A DNA stretch of 31,471 nt, from positions 1 through 31,471 of the IMG/VR virus record IMGVR_UViG_3300025098_000181. One strand, given 5' to 3'. Within the stretch, counting starts at the first letter, position 1, and each line of letters begins with the position of its first letter. Below the pieces are notes generated by a model. The model saw only the letters and a program-made list of their open reading frames with translations. It was not told the DNA's origin and searched no databases. This document shows, in pieces, positions 19,555 to 27,800 of the stretch. Source of the stretch: a virus. A program made the position numbers and the translations under genes.

Positions 19555-19982
19555 TTACCGTAAACATAGACACAAAGCCCCGTGACCTGCGCAAGATGGT
19601 GCAGAAGCTAGGGCGCACGTTTACCAAGAACCACAGGCGCGCCATGTTGAGAGCTGCGGCAGTGGGTAGAGCGCGCATTGATAAGCGCACGCGTAGCGGT
19701 GTAGACGTAAACGAAAAGCCATTCCGACCTTATTCCGATGCTTACAAAGGCTTTAGGCAGGAAAAGGGCAGACCTGTAGACAAGGTTAATTTGATATTTA
19801 CGGGTAAGATGCTCGGCGACATGCAATTTGGCATGAAGGGCCAAGACGGTATTATCAACTTTAGTCGTAGTACAGAGGCTAAGAAGGCGGCGTTTAACAA
19901 TCGAAGTCGTAATTTCTTTGGCCTCAACCGAGGCGACACCCGCGCTATCCGCGATGCTTACTTTAAGGGGCTTAAGATATGA
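19551..19982 (+). CDS. Virion morphogenesis/head-closure or tail-completion protein
   Basis: A 143-residue basic protein with the 'phage virion morphogenesis' (Mu gpG/HK97 gp10-like) pattern: RRAMLRAAAVGRARIDKRT near residues 29-47, FRPYS, LIFTGKMLGDM, and a C-terminal region NFFGLNRGDTRAIRDAYFKG. Such proteins complete the neck or tail end before joining. ATG 19551 overlaps the connector stop, and its stop overlaps the next start. Confidence 0.75.
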   Translation: MITVNIDTKPRDLRKMVQKLGRTFTKNHRRAMLRAAAVGRARIDKRTRSGVDVNEKPFRPYSDAYKGFRQEKGRPVDKVNLIFTGKMLGDMQFGMKGQDGIINFSRSTEAKKAAFNNRSRNFFGLNRGDTRAIRDAYFKGLKI

Positions 19983-20410
19983 GCGTTAGAGAAAACATCG
20001 CCGCCAATATTGTGACGGCACTGTCTGCCATATCGACGCCAAACGTCAAAAAAGTGACGCGTGAGCCTTTTGACTTTGACAAGCTATCTAACGCACAGTT
20101 CCCCGCTATATTGGTAAGGACGGCAAACGAGACACGCGAGGACGCAAGCCTTGGCGGTAGCATGACCAGCAGGCATGGCACTATCGACTACGAGCTTGTT
20201 TGCTTTGTTAAGCACAAGAACATCGACACAGCCCGCAACCAGATTGCAGAGGCTATCGACGAAAAACTTGATGAAGATAGGACGCGTGGCGGTTACGCGG
20301 TAGACACGCAGGTTATCAGCGTTGAGGTGGATGATGGTACAATAGACCCTATTGGCGGCGTCATTGTCACCGTACAGATTCTTTATTCATATACACGCGG
20401 CGACGCGTAA
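19979..20410 (+). CDS. Tail terminator protein
   Basis: A 143-residue protein in the tail-terminator position (between head closure and tail tube). Motifs such as ALSAI....VKKVTREPFDF, FPAILVRTANE, and a C-terminal YELVCFVKHKN and VIVTVQILYSYTRGDA are typical of gpU/gp17-like beta-sandwich rings that cap the tail tube. It overlaps the previous gene by 4 bases. A TGGTACAAT extended -10-like sequence at 20335-20343, inside its 3' end, may drive the tail tube gene. Confidence 0.72.
   Translation: MSVRENIAANIVTALSAISTPNVKKVTREPFDFDKLSNAQFPAILVRTANETREDASLGGSMTSRHGTIDYELVCFVKHKNIDTARNQIAEAIDEKLDEDRTRGGYAVDTQVISVEVDDGTIDPIGGVIVTVQILYSYTRGDA
20335..20343 (+). promoter_or_regulatory. Possible intragenic extended -10 promoter for the tail tube gene
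   Basis: TGGTACAAT (-10 TACAAT, 20338-20343), about 80 bases upstream of the tail tube ATG. Similar copies lie in terL (14691-14699) and ninB (7752-7760). Being inside coding sequence, it is weaker evidence than the intergenic ones. Confidence 0.3.
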
Positions 20411-20422
20411 GGGAGAAAATTC

Positions 20423-20824
20423 ATGGCTACACATAAAGGCTCAAGCGGTGTCGTAAAGGTTGCCGCTAGTGGTGGTTCAGAAGCGGCAGTTGGCGAGGTT
20501 CGCTCATACTCAATTGATGAGACTGCTGACACCATTGAGGATACAGTAATGGGTGACACTGTTAAGTCTTACCTTTCTAGCCTCAAAGACGCCACACTCA
20601 CTATCGACGCATTGTGGGACGACGCAGACGCACAGCACTTGGTGCTTGATTCTGGCGCGGCTATCGACTGGGAAATCCACCCCACTGGCACAGGCACAGG
20701 CGAGAAGTATTACGTCGGTGCTGGCATCGTGACTGCTAAGACAATTTCAGCGTCTTACGATGGCTTGGTTGAGGCGTCTTTCTCTGTGCAAGTATCAGGC
20801 GCTGTAACAGAGTCAACTAACTAA
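20423..20824 (+). CDS. Major tail tube protein
   Basis: A 133-residue beta-rich protein beginning ATHKGSSGVVKVA, with EVRSYSIDETADTIEDT near residues 25-41 and a C-terminal YDGLVEASFSVQVSG. This is the usual arrangement of small siphovirus tail tube subunits (hexameric rings). The start has GGGAGAAAATTC upstream. It is followed by one base of overlap (TAATG) with the tail assembly chaperone. Confidence 0.85.
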   Translation: MATHKGSSGVVKVAASGGSEAAVGEVRSYSIDETADTIEDTVMGDTVKSYLSSLKDATLTIDALWDDADAQHLVLDSGAAIDWEIHPTGTGTGEKYYVGAGIVTAKTISASYDGLVEASFSVQVSGAVTESTN

Positions 20825-21171
20825 TGGGTCTCGCTAAAGAATTGCGGGCGCGTCGTAAAGGCTCGCGTCGCAAAATTAGCGTTGCAGAATGGGGGGACGG
20901 TGACGGCGATTTCGTTTTGTTCTGTCGCCCTCTAACCTGCTATGACCTTAACGAGCTGCAAAAGCGCCACCCGCAGGTAATGCAAAACCCAAGCATTGCC
21001 GCGATGGTTGATTTGATTCTTATGAAGGCTGAGAGCAAAGACGGCGAAAAGCTGTTTAGCTCTGCCGAGGACCGCATCGACTTAATGGGGGAAGAGACAA
21101 CCGTTGTCTCGCATATTGCCAATGAGATGTTCGGCACTATCGAGTCATTTGAGGATGTCGAAAAAAACTAA
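20824..21171 (+). CDS. Tail assembly chaperone, gpG-like short form
   Basis: A 115-residue protein ending at TAA 21171 unless the ribosome slips. It starts basic (AKELRARRKGSRRK) and carries a helical region (LTCYDLNELQKRHPQ...MVDLILMKAE) typical of gpG-like chaperones that hold the tape measure protein during tail assembly. A canonical slippery site lies at its last codons and the reading frame one step back continues to 21317, so a gpGT-like fusion is also expected. Confidence 0.85.
   Translation: MGLAKELRARRKGSRRKISVAEWGDGDGDFVLFCRPLTCYDLNELQKRHPQVMQNPSIAAMVDLILMKAESKDGEKLFSSAEDRIDLMGEETTVVSHIANEMFGTIESFEDVEKN
21162..21168 (+). promoter_or_regulatory. -1 ribosomal frameshift slippery site A AAA AAC
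   Basis: In frame the message reads GAA AAA AAC TAA. The heptamer A-AAA-AAC at 21162-21168 has the exact X-XXY-YYZ register, directly before the stop codon. Slipping one base back continues at CTA 21168. Confidence 0.9.
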
Positions 21172-21317
21172 AAAGCGGTCAGACGAGGATGAACCTTATT
21201 GCCTTAGCTGACCGCCTACACAAGACTATCGAAGAAGTAGAGCAGATTTCGGTTACTGAGTTCCATGAGTGGCTCGCTTACTTCAAGATTATGAGCGAGT
21301 CGAACGATGGCAAATGA
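21168..21317 (+). CDS. Tail assembly chaperone frameshift extension (gpT part of gpGT fusion)
   Basis: The extension reads 49 residues to TGA 21317, giving a 164-residue fusion. It contains MNLIALADRLHKTIEEVEQ and FHEWLAYFKIM, matching the conserved T-domain pattern (LA.RL.KT.EE......EF.EWLAY) of phage chaperone fusions. The T part binds tail tube subunits while the G part binds the tape measure. The extension overlaps the tape measure start (21307) by 11 bases. A stand-alone ATG at 21189 has no good Shine-Dalgarno (only ACGAGG), so frameshift expression is preferred. Confidence 0.88.
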   Translation, partial: LKSGQTRMNLIALADRLHKTIEEVEQISVTEFHEWLAYFKIMSESNDGK

Positions 21318-23196
21318 AACCGTAAGCATCCGCATTAAAGCGTTTGACCAAACGCAGAAAGCCTTGCGCGGCATACAAGCTGCATTCGGAAGACTCTCAA
21401 AGGTTTTTTTCAGCTTTAAAACTGCTCTCGTCAGTGCCGTAGGTGCTGGCGGTATGGGCTTGCTAATCAGTAGTTCTCTAAAAGCCACGGACGCCTTAGC
21501 TAAAACAGCAGGGAGGATAGGTACTACCACCGAAGCCTTGTCTAAACTGCAATTTGCAGGGTCATTAGCGGGCATAGAAACCAACACTCTCAATATGGCT
21601 TTGCAACGTTTTGTGCGGCGCACCGCAGAAGCGGCACAAGGCACAGGCGAGGCTGTATCTGCCTTGCGTGAGTTGGGCGTAGATGCACGTCGTATTGAGC
21701 AACTGCCACTTGACGAGCGCATGCAATCACTTGCTTCTGCCTTTAATCGCGTAGATGAGGAAGGCAACGCCGTATTTACTGAGACGGAAAAGCTACGACT
21801 AGCCTTTAAACTTTTCGATTCAGAAGGCACGAGCATGCTGAACATGCTTAGTGCTAACGCTGACGAAATGGGCGCTTTGTTTAAAGAGGCCAAACAGCTT
21901 GGCCTTGTGATGTCTACTGACGCCGCTAAAGGCGTACAAGATGCCAACGACGCCTTCACTAAACTACGCTCTATTTTTGAGGGTGTAGTCAGACAAATGA
22001 CCGCAGGCATGGCTCCTGCTTTAGAGTTGATTGCGACGCGCTTCAAAGAATACATATTGCAACAGTCTGAGGCGCATGGAGGCATAGAGAACTTTGGGCG
22101 CTATCTTGCAGGCGAGTTGATTGAAAACATCCGCACTGCACTGATTGGCTTGCAGGGTATAACAAACGCAGGCATTGAAATAATAAACACCTTCAGCCGC
22201 GCTCGCAGGTCACTTGCCGAAACTTTTAACGTAGGAAAAGCAGACCCTAATGACATAAGGGCGCTACAGACAGAAATTGACCAGATAGACCAAATGCTTG
22301 AAGGTGGCTTTACGGGCATGTTAAATCGCGTCCGTATTGGTGGCGACGGACAAATTCTGCAAATTCTTACAGAAGACGAATTGCGCGAAGAACGTGCGCG
22401 CATTGTCACACGCTTAAATGAGCTTGGTGCAGAGGTGCCAGCACTTTTGGAGCCAGTTGATTGGTCTAAGTGGCTGATAAAGCCTCTACAAGACGCGGCA
22501 GACGAAGTTAAAAAGCCAATACAAAGCGTAAAGGACGAACTGGAAGAGGTCGTCGTTATCGCTCAAGAGCCGTGGTATATGCCGATGATTACTGGCTTGC
22601 GCAATGTGGCTGAGGCAATTAAAAATGTCATCCAGCAAATGCCGAGCATTGAGCAGGCGGTTCAGAGCTTTACCAAAAACGCTATGCAGACGTTTACCAA
22701 TCAATTTACTGCGGCAGTAACGGGCGCGCAAAAGTTTAGTGATGCAATGAAAAGCATGGCTAAAAGCGTTGTCGATTCGCTAATTAAGATGCTTGTGCAG
22801 TATTACATTACTAAGCCTTTGTTTGACGCAATTAGTGGCGGCATATCAAGCGGATTCGGTGCAGGCGGTGGTGGCGGTGGTGGCGGCGGTGGTGGCATGG
22901 GGATGCAAGGCTTGGCCCGTGGCGGTGTTGCGACAGGTGGCACCCCTTATCTAGTTGGCGAAAAAGGGCCAGAAATATTCGTGCCAAGTACGACAGGGCG
23001 CGTTGTGCCTAATGACCAGCTAGGTGGTGGCGGTGTTACCGTAGTCCAAAATATCAACGTAACTACAGGCGTACAGCAAACCGTACGTGCTGAGATTGCT
23101 AACCTACTGCCACAGATTAGTAATGCCGCGAAGTCAGCGGTCGCAGATGCTAGAATGAGAGGCGGTGGCTTCAGTAAGGCAATGGTGGGTGCATAA
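21307..23196 (+). CDS. Tape measure protein
   Basis: A 629-residue protein. It starts ETVSIRIKAFDQTQKALRG. A hydrophobic, glycine-rich segment at ~39-65 is compatible with a membrane-inserting region released at infection. Long alpha-helical stretches follow. The C-terminus holds a run of about 11 glycines (around residue 520) and the motif PYLVGEKGPEIFVP typical of tape measure C-termini. Its length sets the tail length. At the usual ~0.15 nm per residue this gives a tail of roughly 95 nm. No lysozyme or peptidase domain seen. It overlaps the chaperone extension. Confidence 0.88.
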   Translation: MANETVSIRIKAFDQTQKALRGIQAAFGRLSKVFFSFKTALVSAVGAGGMGLLISSSLKATDALAKTAGRIGTTTEALSKLQFAGSLAGIETNTLNMALQRFVRRTAEAAQGTGEAVSALRELGVDARRIEQLPLDERMQSLASAFNRVDEEGNAVFTETEKLRLAFKLFDSEGTSMLNMLSANADEMGALFKEAKQLGLVMSTDAAKGVQDANDAFTKLRSIFEGVVRQMTAGMAPALELIATRFKEYILQQSEAHGGIENFGRYLAGELIENIRTALIGLQGITNAGIEIINTFSRARRSLAETFNVGKADPNDIRALQTEIDQIDQMLEGGFTGMLNRVRIGGDGQILQILTEDELREERARIVTRLNELGAEVPALLEPVDWSKWLIKPLQDAADEVKKPIQSVKDELEEVVVIAQEPWYMPMITGLRNVAEAIKNVIQQMPSIEQAVQSFTKNAMQTFTNQFTAAVTGAQKFSDAMKSMAKSVVDSLIKMLVQYYITKPLFDAISGGISSGFGAGGGGGGGGGGGMGMQGLARGGVATGGTPYLVGEKGPEIFVPSTTGRVVPNDQLGGGGVTVVQNINVTTGVQQTVRAEIANLLPQISNAAKSAVADARMRGGGFSKAMVGA

Positions 23197-23732
23197 TGGC
23201 GGCGTTTCCAAGTGTAGGCATTCAATCAATGACGATGCGGTTGCGCTCTGCAACGGCTATTAGTCAGTCACCTTTTACCTATGACCAGCAGGTTTACCAG
23301 CACCAGGGTGTCAGGTGGGAAGCGGAAGTAACATTGCCGCCCATGAAGCGGGCAGAAGCCAAGCAGTTGGAGGCGTTTTTTGCCTCTCTAAGGGGTCAAG
23401 CTAACACCTTTACCCTTGGCAACCCCCTGCACAATACAACGGCCACAGGCACAGGCACAGGCGCTGTGAACGCTACTACTATCACAGGCTCGTTTACTGG
23501 CGCTGTCGCTGGTGATTATTTCGAGATTGGCGGTGCGCTGTACATCATTACGGAAGTAAATAGCGCGTCATCAATTGATATGATGCCGCCTTTGCGAGCT
23601 ACCGCTTCGAGTAGCCCGTTAGATTTTACTTTACCGAAAGGCACTTGGCGGCTAGCAACTAATGAGATTGGCTGGAGTATTAACCAGGCTAGTCTGTACG
23701 GCTTCACCTTTGCATGTGTTGAGGCGATATGA
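23196..23732 (+). CDS. Distal tail/minor tail protein (GTA g12-like position)
   Basis: A 178-residue protein right after the tape measure (one-base overlap). Motifs: QVYQHQGVRWEAEVTLPPM, EAKQLEAFFASLRGQANTF, and a C-terminal WRLATNEIGWSIN with ASLYGFTFACVEAI. This is the region where siphophages and gene-transfer agents encode the distal tail protein that forms the hexameric ring at the tail tip. Assigned from order and motifs; a specific family number was not checked. Confidence 0.7.
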   Translation: MAAFPSVGIQSMTMRLRSATAISQSPFTYDQQVYQHQGVRWEAEVTLPPMKRAEAKQLEAFFASLRGQANTFTLGNPLHNTTATGTGTGAVNATTITGSFTGAVAGDYFEIGGALYIITEVNSASSIDMMPPLRATASSSPLDFTLPKGTWRLATNEIGWSINQASLYGFTFACVEAI

Positions 23733-24361
23733 GCAGAACTTTATCAAGTGCAATGCAGTCGGCTGTCGAAGCCGATTTGGTGCGCCCTATTGTATTGGTC
23801 ACTTGCGCGTTTGATTCTGGCGACCTAAACCTTTGGAATGGTGTCGGCACACTTACGGTAAGTAGTGTTGACTATGTGGGCGCAGGCACCTTGCTTAACA
23901 TCGGTGAAATTGCTGAGTCATCAGAGCTGCAGGCAAACGGCATCACTGTCACCTTGTCAGGCATCACCGACCCACTGTTGGCTAAGGCGCGTGACGAGGA
24001 TTATCAAGGGCGTGAGCTAACTGTAAAGCTAGGGGCTATGGACGCGGCAAACGCCGTCATAACCAGCCCCGTAACTGTGTTCAGTGGCTTTATGGACACA
24101 ATGGTTATCAATGACTCGTCAGAGACAGCGACCATTCAGGTCAATGTCGAGAATCGGCTGATTGAGTTTGAGCGCACGCGCATCAGACGCTACACAGCAG
24201 AAGACCAGAAAATTGACTACCCAAATGACAAGGGGCTTGAGTTTGTCGCTGAGATGGCAGAGAAAGAGATTGTCTGGGGGCGCAGCCTTGTAGGGACAAG
24301 TTCAGGAACTGGCAACGGGCAAAATGATGGCGGCAGAGAAGACCCAGGAGACTTAGACTAA
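23729..24361 (+). CDS. Minor tail protein (DUF2163/GTA g13-like)
   Basis: A 210-residue protein. The N-terminal half reads as a baseplate-hub beta domain (VRPIVLVTCAFDSGDLNLWNG, TVSSVDYVGAGTLLNIGEI, ANGITVTLSGI). The C-terminal tail (TGNGQNDGGREDPGDLD) is flexible. It resembles the DUF2163-type protein that follows the distal tail gene in gene-transfer agents and related phages. ATG 23729 overlaps the previous stop, and the stop overlaps the next gene. Confidence 0.68.
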   Translation: MSRTLSSAMQSAVEADLVRPIVLVTCAFDSGDLNLWNGVGTLTVSSVDYVGAGTLLNIGEIAESSELQANGITVTLSGITDPLLAKARDEDYQGRELTVKLGAMDAANAVITSPVTVFSGFMDTMVINDSSETATIQVNVENRLIEFERTRIRRYTAEDQKIDYPNDKGLEFVAEMAEKEIVWGRSLVGTSSGTGNGQNDGGREDPGDLD

Positions 24362-24810
24362 TGAAATTTGCATTAGAAAATCTAGCAAAAGTCAGGCGTG
24401 AGATTGAGCCGTTACTAGAGCAGCACTGGCAAGAAATAGCACTTAACAAAGACATCATTAAGATGAACCCTGACTGGGAAGGCTACGCACGACTTGATGC
24501 CGTTAACGCGCTACGAATTTACACAGCGCGCAAAGACGATGAGTTGATGGGTTACTTTGTGGTGCTAGTCAGTAAGTCATTGCACTACCGTGACCATCTG
24601 TTCGCAAATAACGACGTAATCTTTTTGACCAAGCCTGCACGCAAGGGGCTTACAGGCGTCAAGCTCATTAAGTACGCAATTGAGTCGTTAGCGGCTGAAG
24701 GCATTACCAAGCTACATATAAACACCAAGGCGCATCAGCCATTCGACGCAATCCTTGAGCGATTGAACTTCGAGGAAATTGAGCGCGTTTATTCTTTAGT
24801 TCTGAGGTAA
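24361..24810 (+). CDS. GNAT-family acetyltransferase in the tail-tip module
   Basis: A 149-residue GNAT protein: strands around ALRIYTARKDDELMGYFVVLVS, a ligand strand (NNDVIFLTKPARKG) with the acetyl-CoA loop RKGLTGVKLIKYA, then LHINTKAHQPFDAILERLNFEEIERVY. This is the phage GNAT family often found beside tail genes. In gene-transfer-agent-type gene order the NlpC/P60 peptidase would occupy this slot (after g13, before the tail-tip protein), and here it is absent. The substrate may be a virion protein or host molecule; unknown. Confidence 0.75.
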   Translation: MKFALENLAKVRREIEPLLEQHWQEIALNKDIIKMNPDWEGYARLDAVNALRIYTARKDDELMGYFVVLVSKSLHYRDHLFANNDVIFLTKPARKGLTGVKLIKYAIESLAAEGITKLHINTKAHQPFDAILERLNFEEIERVYSLVLR

Positions 24811-24814
24811 AAAC

Positions 24815-27800
24815 ATGGCTATTGCGGCAGTTGCAGGATTAGCGTCTATAGGTTCAGCGATGATTGCCGCAGGGACGTTTGCAATTGGTTGGGCAGCCGC
24901 TGCGGGTGCTTTTGCTTTAGGTGCTGGCTTGTCGATGGTTTCGCGTGCGCTAGCACCAAAGCCCAACATTGGCGCACAGATGCGGGGTATCACACAGACG
25001 ACCCGCGAGCCTGCAAGCAGTCGCAAAACTATTTACGGCAGAATGCGCGTCGGTGGTCAGGTCGTTTTTATTTCACACTCAGGCGATGACAATAAATATT
25101 TACATATGGCTGTCGCGTTTGCCTCCCACGAAATAGAGTCGTTCGATGAAATTTGGTTTAACGACAAGAAAATATGGACGACCGTCGGCTTTCAAAGTGA
25201 CTGGGGCACCTATGTCACTATAGACCGCAAGTTTGGCACAGCAGGGCAAGCAGCCTCAACGCAGCTTACTAACGCCAACGTTTTATGGACTTCTGACCAC
25301 AAGCTCTCAGGCATTGCATATATAGCGTTTAAGCTTGAATGGAATCAAGACAAGTTCCCGCAAGGCGTACCAAACATCACAGCGGTAATTAAGGGCAAAA
25401 AGGTCTATGACCCTAGGACATCAACAACTGCTTACAGTCAAAACCCTGCGCTTTGTCTACGTGATTACATGCTCGACCAAAGCTATGGCCTTGGCGAAGT
25501 AGCGGCAAACATAAACGACACGTCAGTCGGTAATGCCGCTGACCTATGTGAAGAGCAAGTCACTTTAGACGCTGGCGGCACGCAAGACAGATATCAGTGT
25601 AATGGCGTCATTGATACAGCCAATCAAATCAAGGCCAATATCGAGCAACTGCTAGCCTCTATGGGTGGGCGACTAACCTACTCAGGTGGCGAGTATTTCG
25701 TCGATGGCGCAGAGTACAAGACGCCAACGCTCACGTTTACAGAAGCCGATATTGTCAGCGATATACAGACGCAGACTAAGCAGTCGCGCAGAGGCATATA
25801 CAACGGCGTTAAGGGCATCTTCGTATCCGAGGAAAAGAACTTTAAGGTTCTTGATTACCCTGCGCAAATTAGCTCAACGTATGAGTTAGAAGATGGCGAC
25901 CCTATCTACTTAGACATGCCGCTACCTTGTGTGACCAATAACCAGCAGGCACAGCGCCTAGCTAAGATTGCTTTGCTGAAGTCACGCCAACAAGTCGTGA
26001 TGACAATGACGACGAACCTTAAAGGCTTAAGGGTAAAGGTTGGGGACACAATACGAGTCACAAACGACCGTCTTAATTACAGCTCCAAAGTGTTTGAGGT
26101 TATCGACTACTCTCTTGCCATTACTGATGGTGCGCTAGGTGTAAATCTAAGTTGCATCGAAATAGCATCAGCCATATACGACTGGAACACATCTGACGAG
26201 CAAGATTTTTTAGCAGGCGGTGAGCTTGATTTATACGACGGCAGAACAGTCGAAAATGTCACAAACTTAACTGCTACAGAAATTGCAGCAGTTGGGCCTG
26301 ACGGCACATTAACGACAAATGTAGAGCTTACCTGGACTGCGCCTGACGACGCCTTTATTGATTTTTATAAAGTCAGATGGAATGAAAACGGCACGACCGA
26401 CTACTTCCACGCCGAAACCAAAGAAACGCGCATTTTGATTGCTGGGCTTGATGTCACATCTAATTATGATTTCCGCGTACAGGTGCAAAACCTGCTTGGA
26501 GTGACAAGCACGGGCGTATCGCTTGACGATGAAGTTTTGGAGGGAGACACGACAGCACCTGCTGTGCCTACTATTATAGGGACAGAGGGTGGCATTCAAA
26601 CGATTACGCTGACATGGCAAAACCCAAACGACGTTGATTTCAAGCACGTTGAGGTTTTTGTTAACAGCACTAACTCTTTGCCAGCAAACCCTACCTCAAT
26701 AGTTGATGGTGAAACATACACAATCAGCGGTTTGATAGGCGAACAAACACGGTATTTCTGGCTTAAGTCTGTAGATTTCTCGAGTAATAAATCAGCCGCA
26801 ACGACTGCGGTTTCTGGCGTTTCTGTAAAAGTAACTGCTGGTGATATAGAAGACGGGGCGATTGATATTGCCTCATTCGCTTCAGATATCTCGCCTGTAC
26901 AAGTCGTTTCGTCATTACCTGTGTCAGCATCAGAGGGCGACATTGCGTATCTGACGACAGACAACAATCTTTACCGTTACGATGGCACAGCATGGACGCG
27001 AGCAGTTGCACTTGGCGATGTAACTGGAGCAGGAAATTTAGCCGCACTAAATACTGTCGGGTCGTCTCAGATTGATAATGATGCAATTACCAACGCACAA
27101 ATAGCTGTGGATGCTATCCAGGGTGATGTCATTGCCGCTGGTGCCATTACTTCCACAATGATTGGTGCGGATGCAGTGACCACTGCCGCAATAGCCAATG
27201 ATGCAATTACGAGTGACCTAATCGCGGCTGGAGCTATAACATCAACAGAGATTGGTGCGGACGCAGTAACTACTGCCGCAATAGCTAATGACGCAATAAC
27301 CACAGATTTAATTGCCGCAGGTGCTATAACATCAACAGAAATTGGTGCGGATGCAGTAACCACTTCGGCAATAGCCGCAAACGCTATCACAGCAACAGAA
27401 ATAGCGGCTGGTGCTGTTACTGCTAATGAGATAGCGGCAAATACTATTACTGCTGGGCAAATTGCCGCTGGGGCTGTCACGGCAACCGAAATAGCGGCCA
27501 ATACAATTACATCATCACAAATTGCAGCTAATACAGTTACAGCAAGTGAGATAGCGGCTGGTGCTGTCACTGCAAACGAAATAGCCGCAAATACTATTAC
27601 AGCAGGTGAAATTGCCGCTGGTGCCGTTAGCGCAACTGAAATTGCGGCTAATACAATTACATCATCACAAATTGCGGCAAACGCAATCACAGCTAGTGAA
27701 ATAGCCGCAGGTGCTATTACTGCCACAGAGATAGCGGCAGGCACGATTACATCCTCGGAGTTGGCGGCGGATTCAGTGACAGCTAACGCTATCGCGGCGG

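Noticed and set aside
21189-21317. Separate 42-residue gene starting at ATG 21189
   Set aside because: It lacks a good ribosome-binding site, and the A-AAA-AAC slippery site explains it as the frameshift extension.
21216-22085. Minus-strand ORF of 289 residues
   Set aside because: It lies inside the tape measure gene, has no promoter or ribosome-binding site and reads as low-complexity Ser/Ala/Leu.
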